Part shown: positions 30,671 to 36,753 of the stretch, in pieces | How positions within the stretch are numbered: the stretch's first letter is position 1 | How the letters are laid out: every line of letters begins with the position of its first letter | Notes under the pieces: model-generated | Databases searched by the model: none | What the model was told of the DNA's origin: nothing | What the model saw: the letters and a program-made list of their open reading frames with translations, nothing else | Program-made: the position numbers and the translations under genes | Assembly: GCF_010550605.1 (NCBI RefSeq) | Contig: NZ_JAAGNI010000248.1 | Location: 1 to 36,753, forward strand | Source: Streptomyces sp. SID9727 | Lineage (GTDB): Bacteria; Actinomycetota; Actinomycetes; Streptomycetales; Streptomycetaceae | Direction of reading: 5' to 3' | DNA: 36,753 nt

Positions 30671-31720
30671 GTGTCGCGCTCATCTGTCGCCTCCCCGCCG
30701 GTTCCGCCGGTCGGCGAGGTGCTTCGCCGTTACCCGGGCGCCGGTGAGCCCCTCACCTGCGCCCCGCTCTCCCAGGGCCTGCTCAACCACGGTTACCGGG
30801 TGTCCACCACGCGGGGCTCGTACTTCCTCAAGCACCACTCGGACGACACCACCCGCGACCGCGCCACCATCGTCCGCCAGCACCGTGCGACCCGGCGCCT
30901 CCAGTCACTCGGAGTGCCCGTCGCCCCGCCCGTACGGGCCCGCGACGGCGAGACGGTCACCGAGATCGCCGGCCGCTGCTACGCCCTCCACCCCTGGATC
31001 GACGGCCTGCACCGGGGCGGCGCCCAGCTCACCCTCGCCCAGTCCACGCGTCTCGGGACGCTCCTCGGAGCCGTACACACGGGTCTTGAGCAGGTCATGG
31101 CGTCCGAGCGCGACACGGGGACGGGCGGCGGGCATCCGCCCGGTTACGCGAGCCCGGAGGCGGCCGACACCTACGCGCTGATCGGCGACCTGCTCGCCGC
31201 CGCGCGCGGACGCGCCGGCCGGGACGCCTTCGACGAGCTCGCCGAGCACCGGCTGCGCGAGCGGCGCGTGCTGCTGGAACGGTACGCCGACCGCCGGCCG
31301 CCCGACCCGGGGGCGCCCGCGACCGGCTGGGTGCACGGCGACTTCCACCCGCTGAACGTGCTCTACCGGGGCGCCGACCCGGTCGCGATCCTGGACTGGG
31401 ACCGGCTGGCCGTCCAGCCCCGGGCGGAGGAGGCGGTCCGGGCGGCGGCGATCTTCTTCGTCCAGCCGGCCGGCGCCCTGGATCTGGCGAAGGTGCGCGC
31501 CTACGCCCGGGCCTACCGGCGGGAGGCCGGGGCGGACGCCGCCGAACTGGCGGCGGCCGTGCACCGGGTCTGGTGGGAGCGGCTCAACGACTTCTGGATA
31601 CTGCGCTGGCGCTACTGCCTGGACGACCGGAGGGCCGACCCGCAGTTCCCCGCGGTGTCGGCCCTGGCGGTCTGGTGGACCCGTGAGTACGAGGCGGTGC
31701 GCGCGGCCTTCACGGGGTGA
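30671..31720 (+). CDS. Aminoglycoside phosphotransferase-family kinase
   Basis: A 349-residue protein of the APH/choline-kinase fold. The N-lobe has LSQGLLNHGYRVSTTRGSYFLKHH (binding loop and Lys54). The C-lobe has the catalytic HGDFHPLNVLY (His222, Asp224, Asn229) and ILDWDRL (Asp near 241-243). It probably phosphorylates a small hydroxyl or amino substrate such as a sugar, homoserine or choline-like compound, and need not be a resistance gene. GTG 30671 has no ribosome site, but TAACAT lies 7 nt upstream, suggesting a leaderless transcript. It is convergent with a Ser/Thr kinase gene across 7 bp. Confidence 0.9.
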   Translation: MSRSSVASPPVPPVGEVLRRYPGAGEPLTCAPLSQGLLNHGYRVSTTRGSYFLKHHSDDTTRDRATIVRQHRATRRLQSLGVPVAPPVRARDGETVTEIAGRCYALHPWIDGLHRGGAQLTLAQSTRLGTLLGAVHTGLEQVMASERDTGTGGGHPPGYASPEAADTYALIGDLLAAARGRAGRDAFDELAEHRLRERRVLLERYADRRPPDPGAPATGWVHGDFHPLNVLYRGADPVAILDWDRLAVQPRAEEAVRAAAIFFVQPAGALDLAKVRAYARAYRREAGADAAELAAAVHRVWWERLNDFWILRWRYCLDDRRADPQFPAVSALAVWWTREYEAVRAAFTG

Positions 31721-31727
31721 GCGGGGC

Positions 31728-33425
31728 TCAGTTGCCCGTGGCCGAGCCCGCCGCTCCCGTCGTCGTTCCGGCGGACGCGCCTTGGGCGGCGCCGCCCGGG
31801 GCGCCCTCCGAACCCTCGGCCGCGCCCTCGCTGGTGCCGGCGTCGGTGCCCTCACTGGTGCCGGTGCTGGTGCCGTCGCTGGTGCCGGTGCTGGTGCCGT
31901 CGCTGGTTCCGGTGTCGCCGGTGTCCCCCGACCCGCCGTTGTTGGAGCCGCTGCCGTTCCCGCCGGAGCCGTTGCCCTTGCTGTCACCACCGTCCGCGCC
32001 GCCGTTGTCCGAGCCGCCCGTGCCCGGCTGGGGCGAGGAGGCGGTCGGGGACTCGGCGGTCTCGCTCGGCTTGGGCGACGGCGACCAGGTGTTGTCGCCC
32101 CAGTCCCCGCCGGTGCCGCCACCCGGCTGCTGGGTGTCGTCCTGGGTCTCGTCGGGGGTCGGGGTGGGCGAGTCCTTCGTCGGCGTCGGCGAGGTGGAGG
32201 TCTCCGTGGGCTGCTTCTCGTGCTTCTGGCCGCCCCCGTTCGCCGCGTTGAGCGCGATGGCCACGCCCGCGCCGATCGCGATCAGGGCCAGCACGACGAA
32301 CAGCCACAGCTTGCCGCGCCCGCCGCCGCCCTGCCGGGTGCTGCCGGTGTAACCCCCGTCGTCCGGGTTCACCGGCGGGAGGATCGGTGCCTGCGAGGTG
32401 TCGCCGTGCTGCGGGTAGCCGCCCATGGCGCGGGTGGCGCCGGTCATGCCGCCGGGCGGGGTGCCCGCGCCCTCGTGCAGGACGACCGGGCCGGTGTTCC
32501 ACGTACCGGTGTGGCCGCCCTGCACCTGGAGCATCTGCAGGCCGTACTGGACCAGGCCGCGCATCTCCTCGGCGCTCTGGAAGCGGTCGTCCGGGTCCTT
32601 CGCCAGCGAGCGCATGACGAGCCCGTCCAGCTCCGGCGGCACCGAGTCCAGGATCTGCGACGGCGGGACCGGGGTGTCCTGCACGTGCTGGTACACCACG
32701 GACAGCGGCGTCTCACCCGTGAACGGGGGGCGCAGCGCCAGCAGTTCGTACAGCAGGCAGCCGGTGGCGTACAGGTCGGAGCGGTGGTCGACGGCCTTGC
32801 CGAGCGCCTGCTCGGGGGAGAGGTACTGCGGCGTGCCCATGACCATGCCGGTCTGCGTCATCGTGGACTGCGCGCCGTGCAGCGCGCGGGCGATGCCGAA
32901 GTCCATCACCTTGACCGCGCCGGAGTTGGTGATGATCACGTTGGCGGGCTTGATGTCGCGGTGCACGATGCCGTGCTGGTGCGAGTAGGCCAGCGCCTCC
33001 AGGACCCCGGAGACGATGATCAGCGCCTGCTCCGGCGGCGGGGCCTCGGCGTTGATCAGCAGGTCGCGGATGGTCCGCCCCTCGACCAGCTCCATCACGA
33101 TGTACGGGACGGTCTGGCCGGCGACGGTGTCCTCGCCGGAGTCGTACACCGCGACGACCGCGTGGTGGTTGAGCCCGGCGACCGACTGCGCCTCGCGCGT
33201 GAAGCGTGCCTTGGAGACCGGGTCCTCGGCGAGGTCGGAGCGCAGCAGCTTCACCGCGACGGTGCGCCCGAGCCGGACGTCCTCCGCCGCGAACACCTCG
33301 GCCATGCCGCCCCGGCCGAGGCGGTGGGTCAGCCGGTACCGTCCGTCGCCGACGACTCCGCCGATGCCCCAGGAATCGGTGCCATCCGGAACTCCGCCGC
33401 CGTTTGCTTCGGGTTCGGGTGCCAT
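31728..33425 (-). CDS. Membrane-anchored Hanks-type Ser/Thr protein kinase with Ser/Thr/Gly-rich external tail
   Basis: A 565-residue protein. The kinase domain (about 28-290) has LGRGGMAEVF, VAVK (Lys59), HRDIKPAN (Asp157), DFG (Asp175) and GTPQYLSPEQ. A single membrane helix (KLWLFVVLALIAIGAGVAIAL, 372-392) follows a juxtamembrane linker. The outside part is about 170 residues of Gly/Ser/Thr/Asp-rich sequence ending in GTSDGTST-type repeats from a 24-bp DNA repeat (31855-31902). No PASTA domain is present. Start ATG 33425 has GAGGACTG upstream; the open frame reaching 33518 reads through intergenic sequence. It is divergent from the PASTA kinase at 33777, with a 351-bp shared region. Confidence 0.94.
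   Translation of the reverse strand: MAPEPEANGGGVPDGTDSWGIGGVVGDGRYRLTHRLGRGGMAEVFAAEDVRLGRTVAVKLLRSDLAEDPVSKARFTREAQSVAGLNHHAVVAVYDSGEDTVAGQTVPYIVMELVEGRTIRDLLINAEAPPPEQALIIVSGVLEALAYSHQHGIVHRDIKPANVIITNSGAVKVMDFGIARALHGAQSTMTQTGMVMGTPQYLSPEQALGKAVDHRSDLYATGCLLYELLALRPPFTGETPLSVVYQHVQDTPVPPSQILDSVPPELDGLVMRSLAKDPDDRFQSAEEMRGLVQYGLQMLQVQGGHTGTWNTGPVVLHEGAGTPPGGMTGATRAMGGYPQHGDTSQAPILPPVNPDDGGYTGSTRQGGGGRGKLWLFVVLALIAIGAGVAIALNAANGGGQKHEKQPTETSTSPTPTKDSPTPTPDETQDDTQQPGGGTGGDWGDNTWSPSPKPSETAESPTASSPQPGTGGSDNGGADGGDSKGNGSGGNGSGSNNGGSGDTGDTGTSDGTSTGTSDGTSTGTSEGTDAGTSEGAAEGSEGAPGGAAQGASAGTTTGAAGSATGN
31855..31914. repeat. 24-bp tandem repeat in the kinase tail
   Basis: Two identical 24-bp units (31855-31878, 31879-31902) and a 12-nt partial third unit encode, on the minus strand, the 8-residue repeat GTSDGTST of the extracellular tail. 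The copy number is likely to vary between strains. Confidence 0.8.
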
Positions 33426-33776
33426 CAGTCCTCGCCGTCGTATCTGTCCGCGTCCGTCCGCGCGTCCGCGGGGTCTCACGGTGTCTTGCTGCGTCGCCGG
33501 CTGCGCTGCCGGCCGCATTGCCCCGTCACGCTACAGCCTCGGTGGGACAGGCCGATTCGGCGCCGGACCGGCCATCCAATCGGCTGGCGCGCCGCCGACG
33601 CAAATTTCATGCTGGTCCTGTAACGCTTCCGAGACGCTTCCAGCGCGTACGGTCACGGAACGGGCACCCGGCTTGACGTGTCGTACCCCTACGGCAGACT
33701 TGGCCGGTAATTACGGATCATCGCGTGAGTCGCGCGCCGAGTTCCCGGGAGTCGCGCGCCGAGGGGGAAGCAAGTC
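33426..33776. promoter_or_regulatory. Divergent control region between the two kinase genes
   Basis: 351 bp without a supported gene. On the plus strand TTGACG (33673-33678) and CAGACT (33695-33700), spaced 16 bp, form a possible promoter for the right kinase. A 15-bp direct repeat, GAGTCGCGCGCCGAG (33727-33741 and 33749-33763), runs into the ribosome site GGGGGAAG. A small repeat, ACGCTTCC, occurs twice near 33630. Confidence 0.5.
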
Positions 33777-35417
33777 ATGAGCCACGACGGCGCACACGGT
33801 TCGCAGGGTCGGTACGCGGGCGGTTCCGTCGCCGGCGGCCGCTACCAGCTGCGCGATCTGCTCGGCGAAGGCGGGATGGCGTCCGTATACCTGGCGTACG
33901 ACTCCGCTCTCGACCGGCAGGTCGCGATCAAGACGCTCCACACCGAGCTGGGCCGCGAGCAGTCGTTCCGTGAGCGCTTCCGCCGCGAGGCCCAGGCCGT
34001 GGCCAAGCTCCAGCACACCAACATCGTCTCGGTGTTCGACACGGGCGAGGACGAGCTCGGCGGCGCGCTGATGCCGTACATCGTCATGGAGTACGTCGAG
34101 GGGCAGCCGCTCGGCTCCGTGCTCGCGGCGGACATCCGCGCCCAGGGCGCGATGCCGGCCGACAAGGCGCTCAAGGTGACCTCGGACGTGCTGGCCGCGC
34201 TCGACACCAGCCACGAGATGGGCCTGGTGCACCGCGACATCAAGCCGGGCAACGTCATGGTGACCAAGCGCGGTGTCGTGAAGGTCATGGACTTCGGCAT
34301 CGCCCGCGCCATGCAGTCGGGTGTCACGTCGATGACGCAGACCGGCATGGTCGTCGGCACCCCGCAGTACCTCTCCCCCGAGCAGGCCCTCGGCCGCGGC
34401 GTCGACGCGCGCTCCGACCTGTACTCGGTCGGCATCATGCTCTTCCAGCTGCTGACCGGGCGCCTCCCCTTCGACGCGGACTCCCCGCTCGCCATCGCGT
34501 ACGCGCATGTGCAGGAGGAGCCGGTCGCCCCGTCCACGATCAACCGCTCGCTGACGCCGGCGATGGACGCCCTCGTCGCCCGCGCGCTCAAGAAGAACCC
34601 GAACGAGCGCTTCCCGAGCGCGGCGGCCATGCAGGACGAGATCGCGCGCGTGCTGAACGCGAGCGGCCACACCGGCGCCCCGGTGATCGTCGGTGACGGC
34701 GGCGCCCCGGCCAACAGCGGCTCCGGCGTCGGCTCGGCGGTCTTCCCGCCGGTCGACCAGTCCGCGCCCGCCCCGCACAGCGTCCAGACGCCGTACCAGC
34801 CGGGCCCGTACCAGTCCCAGCCCGGCCCGTACGGCCCGGCGACACCGGCCCCCGCCACGAACCCGTCGTACGGCTACCCGCAGACGGCCGCCCCGGCGTA
34901 CCAGAGCCCGGCGCCGATGCAGCACCAGGCGCCCTCGCCGTACACGGTCTCCCCGCAGACGGCGTCGTCCCCTGCCTCGGGCGGCGGCTCCAAGCGGAAC
35001 ATGCCGGTGATCATCGGCTCGATCGTCGTCGCGCTGGTCGCGATCGGCGGCCTGATCACGGTCATCGCGCTCAACGGCGACGACAAGGGCGGCGCGGACG
35101 CCAAGGCCACCGAGTCCCCGGCGGGTGAGCACCGCGATCCGGAGCGGAACCGGACGATCGAGGCCGAGAAGTGCACGGCCGCGTCGGAGGACACCGACGA
35201 CCCGAACAAGGTCGATGCCCCCAACTTCATGTACAAGGACATCCTCTCGGTACGCGCCTGCGCGGACGCGGCGGGCTGGACACTCAAGGTGAAGAAGGTC
35301 CCGGGCAACGCGTACGCGGAGGACCAGGTCGTCAATCAGTTCCCCTCGTCCGGAGCCGCGGTCTCGGAGACCGGCGCGCACTTCGAGCTGGAGATCGCGA
35401 CGGGCGACCCCGCCTAG
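33777..35417 (+). CDS. Hanks-type Ser/Thr protein kinase with one PASTA-like domain
   Basis: A 546-residue protein. The kinase domain (about 23-290) has LGEGGMASVY, VAIK (Lys52), HRDIKPGN (Asp154), DFG (Asp172) and GTPQYLSPEQALG. A Pro/Gln/Tyr-rich linker (330-405) leads to one membrane helix (410-431). The external domain (477-541) resembles a single PASTA repeat: VDAPNFMYKDILSVRACADAAGWTLKVKKV, then VVNQFPSSGAAV. Cys466 and Cys495 may pair. PASTA kinases sense cell-wall fragments. ATG 33777 has GGGGGAAG. The TAG stop (35415-35417) forms the first bases of repeat copy B. Confidence 0.94.
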   Translation: MSHDGAHGSQGRYAGGSVAGGRYQLRDLLGEGGMASVYLAYDSALDRQVAIKTLHTELGREQSFRERFRREAQAVAKLQHTNIVSVFDTGEDELGGALMPYIVMEYVEGQPLGSVLAADIRAQGAMPADKALKVTSDVLAALDTSHEMGLVHRDIKPGNVMVTKRGVVKVMDFGIARAMQSGVTSMTQTGMVVGTPQYLSPEQALGRGVDARSDLYSVGIMLFQLLTGRLPFDADSPLAIAYAHVQEEPVAPSTINRSLTPAMDALVARALKKNPNERFPSAAAMQDEIARVLNASGHTGAPVIVGDGGAPANSGSGVGSAVFPPVDQSAPAPHSVQTPYQPGPYQSQPGPYGPATPAPATNPSYGYPQTAAPAYQSPAPMQHQAPSPYTVSPQTASSPASGGGSKRNMPVIIGSIVVALVAIGGLITVIALNGDDKGGADAKATESPAGEHRDPERNRTIEAEKCTAASEDTDDPNKVDAPNFMYKDILSVRACADAAGWTLKVKKVPGNAYAEDQVVNQFPSSGAAVSETGAHFELEIATGDPA

Positions 35418-35594
35418 AGCGTGTTTCGAAAGTAGCGCCGTCCGCCCGCAGGGCGGGTCCGGCGGCGTCTGGTGCGTGCGATCGCAAGGCGGAGGGTCGC
35501 CCCGATACTGGTTGTATCGGGGTGATCCCGACAACGCGGCGAGCGTGCGTGCCAGGCGTCGCCGGACAGGCGGGACTTTCGAAACACGCCCTAG
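35414..35594. repeat. Palindromic mobile-like repeat, copy B (181 bp, CTAG ends)
   Basis: The ends are CTAGAGCGTGTTTCGAAAGT (35414-35433) and the inverse ACTTTCGAAACACGCCCTAG (35575-35594), with one mismatch. The interior is largely self-complementary: a central perfect hairpin CCCCGATAC/GTATCGGGG is flanked by imperfect arms (GGCGTCTGGTGCGTGCGATCGC against GCGAGCGTGCGTGCCAGGCGTC). The first 50 bases after the leading C match copy A at 48 positions. It begins at the kinase stop codon. It contains no ORF, so it would be non-autonomous. Confidence 0.88.
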
Positions 35595-35663
35595 GGCCTG
35601 CCGCCGCCATCCGTACGCCTCACCCGGGATGCCGGTGGTGCCGTCGCGTGTGACGGTGACCGC

Positions 35664-36116
35664 ATGGCTTCGGGACGGCTCCGCGCGCACTGCTCCCGGG
35701 GCGTGGTCTGTCTGGTGCTGACGGCGGCCGCGGCCCTGGGTGCCGCCGCTCCGGGCACCTCCGGGCCGGCCTCGCCCTCTCCTACGTCCAGCGGTTCGCC
35801 GCGCGCCGGGGAGATGCAGTCGCCGCTCGCCGGGTGGCCCGCCGGGGCCGGGCGGGAGCGGCCCGGACGGTCGGCCGCCGAGGTGGCGCGTCAGGACGCG
35901 CTGGAGGGCCGGGAGCCGCGGCCGTCGCCGTCCGAGTCCGCCGCCGTGCCGGTCTTCACCCCCGACCCGGCCGACTTCCGGGATCCTCCCGCGGGCCGGC
36001 AGGCCCTGAGCGGCGCGGCCGTGCGGCGCTTCCAGCAGCTGTCGCTCGGCGCGGGAATCGCCCTGGTCGGGCTGGGTCTCGGCTTCCTCGCGCTGCGGAT
36101 GCGCCGGGCCCGCTGA
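35664..36116 (+). CDS. Small exported or membrane protein of unknown function
   Basis: A 150-residue protein with an N-terminal hydrophobic segment (CLVLTAAAALGAAAPG, residues 16-31), then a Pro/Ser/Arg-rich middle and a C-terminal membrane helix (LSLGAGIALVGLGLGFLALRM, about 126-146) ending in RRAR. The topology is therefore signal-like at the N-terminus and a C-terminal anchor with a positive inside tail. No family is recognised. The ATG at 35664 lacks a strong ribosome site. It lies between the repeat and the PadR gene. Confidence 0.75.
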   Translation: MASGRLRAHCSRGVVCLVLTAAAALGAAAPGTSGPASPSPTSSGSPRAGEMQSPLAGWPAGAGRERPGRSAAEVARQDALEGREPRPSPSESAAVPVFTPDPADFRDPPAGRQALSGAAVRRFQQLSLGAGIALVGLGLGFLALRMRRAR

Positions 36117-36165
36117 CCGTGCGGCCCTCCCTTCGCACCACCGCGGCGGAGACTTGCGGTGATCA

Positions 36166-36191
36166 ACATACTCGGTATACATACTCAGTAT
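36166..36191. promoter_or_regulatory. Tandem 13-bp repeats overlapping the padR promoter (candidate autoregulatory operator)
   Basis: ACATACTCGGTAT (36166-36178) and ACATACTCAGTAT (36179-36191) are adjacent direct repeats with one difference. Each contains an inverted ATAC/GTAT pair; the second is a perfect ATACTCAGTAT palindrome. They cover the -10 candidate TATACA (36176-36181; -35 TTGCGG at 36154-36159, 16-bp spacer) and the ATG at 36190. Confidence 0.65.
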
Positions 36192-36753
36192 GTCGATCCG
36201 TCACGGGCTTCTCGCCCTCCTGGAGCGCGGGCCGCGTTACGGCTCCCAGCTCCGCACCGAATTCGAGTCGCGCACCGGCTCCACCTGGCCGCTCAACGTC
36301 GGGCAGGTGTACACGACGCTGAGCAGGCTGGAGCGCGACGGCCTGGTCGTCCAGGACGGCGAGGACGACCAGGGCCACGCCCTCTACTCGATCAGCGACG
36401 CGGGGCGCACCGAACTGCGCTCCTGGTTCGAGACGCCGGTCGACCGCAGCAACCCGCCCCGTGACGAGCTGGCCATCAAGCTGGCCATGGCCGTCGGGGC
36501 GCCCGGCGTCGACATCAAGGCCGTCATCCAGGCCCAGCGTCACCACACCGTGAAGGCCATGCAGGACTACACCCGCCTCAAGGCGCGGTCCCTCGCCCAG
36601 GCCCCCGCCAACCGCGACGAGGTGGCGTGGCTGCTCGTCGTGGAGCAGCTGATCTTTCAGGCCGAGGCCGAGGCGCGCTGGCTGGACCACTGCGAGGCCC
36701 GGCTGATCCGCCTCGCCGAGGCCGCCGCGAGGGAGCCGGCGGCGGGCCCGCCG
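36190..36753 (+). CDS. PadR-family transcriptional regulator, 3'-truncated by window edge
   Basis: 188 codons without a stop run to the window edge, starting at ATG 36190. The N-terminal winged helix reads IRHGLLALLERGPRYGSQLRTEFE followed by LNVGQVYTTLSRLERDGLV and the wing GHALYSISDAGRTELRSWF, the standard PadR pattern. The second half is the helical Vir-like dimerisation domain (ELAIKLAMAVGA...RDEVAWLLVVEQLIFQAEAEARWLDHCEARL). PadR regulators usually repress an adjacent ABC or efflux transporter, which may lie just right of the window. The start codon lies inside the second operator repeat, and no ribosome site is present, so a leaderless or nearly leaderless transcript is likely. Confidence 0.93.
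   Translation, partial: MSIRHGLLALLERGPRYGSQLRTEFESRTGSTWPLNVGQVYTTLSRLERDGLVVQDGEDDQGHALYSISDAGRTELRSWFETPVDRSNPPRDELAIKLAMAVGAPGVDIKAVIQAQRHHTVKAMQDYTRLKARSLAQAPANRDEVAWLLVVEQLIFQAEAEARWLDHCEARLIRLAEAAAREPAAGPP

Noticed and set aside
30671..31720. An antibiotic resistance gene (aminoglycoside phosphotransferase)
   Set aside because: The APH fold is shared by many metabolic kinases and nothing in the sequence or neighbours points to aminoglycosides.
15780..35594. The two CTAG-bounded repeats as attL/attR sites of an integrated element spanning 20 kb
   Set aside because: The copies differ in length and structure, the DNA between them is ordinary core content (bkd, enolase, phosphatase), and no integrase is present.
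33711..36182. An 823-codon minus-strand open frame opposite the right kinase
   Set aside because: It runs antisense to an intact kinase and across the palindromic repeat. The translation is Arg/Gly/Val-rich low-complexity sequence with no domain.
1..36753. CRISPR arrays, tRNA or rRNA genes, prophage or secondary metabolite clusters
   Set aside because: No regularly spaced repeats, cloverleaf sequences, phage structural genes or synthase genes were found on either strand.

Overview
The window is chromosomal DNA from a high-GC actinomycete, almost certainly Streptomyces. The evidence is very GC-rich codons, frequent GTG starts, a mycothiol-dependent enzyme family, a WhiJ/DUF397/HATPase regulatory cluster, and homologues of two Streptomyces model enzymes: the K15 DD-transpeptidase and the R61 DD-peptidase. 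A perfect 14-bp palindrome at 4381-4394 matches the Streptomyces ParB site (parS). Together with a branched-chain 2-oxoacid dehydrogenase operon (bkd, which in S. coelicolor lies on the oriC side of the core), it suggests the window comes from the conserved core within a few hundred kb of oriC. No tRNA, rRNA, CRISPR array, prophage or biosynthetic gene cluster was seen.

Layout. 1-1948: 3' part of an NB-ARC/TPR regulator, open at the left edge. 1992-9204: housekeeping genes (NHL/thioredoxin protein, LURP-one-like protein, nitrilase-family amidohydrolase, mycothiol-dependent isomerase family protein, GntR-MFS operon, GNAT acetyltransferase, small unknown gene). 9414-13841: cell-envelope block with a K15-like DD-peptidase convergent with an R61-like serine hydrolase, a PQQ-like beta-propeller lipoprotein and a DUF1062 protein. 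13900-15783: a MarR regulator divergent from a complete enolase gene, with palindromic operators between them. 15780-15867: a perfect hairpin repeat, related to a second copy at 35414-35594. 15873-17172: two small secreted four-cysteine DUF2690-like paralogues plus the C-terminal stub of a third. 17319-20032: a 31-residue membrane peptide, a DUF4097-like lipoprotein and a GAF-GAF-PP2C (SpoIIE-type) phosphatase. 20061-23108: a probable four-gene leftward operon (SMI1/KNR4 protein, unknown protein, DUF397 protein, WhiJ/Scr1-type HTH) divergent from an RsbW-like ATPase. 23063-24614: a medium-chain dehydrogenase/reductase divergent from a TetR regulator, with a palindrome between them. 24687-25358: a DUF4232-like lipoprotein. 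25593-29153: bkdABC, divergent from a NarL-type response regulator. 30230-31720: a PPOX-family protein and a phosphotransferase. 31728-35417: two divergent Hanks-type membrane Ser/Thr kinases. 35664-36753: a small membrane protein and a PadR regulator that runs off the right edge.

How the genes relate. Much of the window is regulator-target pairs sharing a divergent promoter with visible palindromes (MarR/enolase, TetR/reductase, response regulator/bkd, WhiJ-like/ATPase) and convergent pairs separated by strong hairpins. The most unusual structural features are the parS site inside a transcription-terminator loop, and the repeat family whose two copies both begin exactly at the TAG stop codon of the upstream gene. 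Functions are read from motifs and remembered families only; no database search was run.
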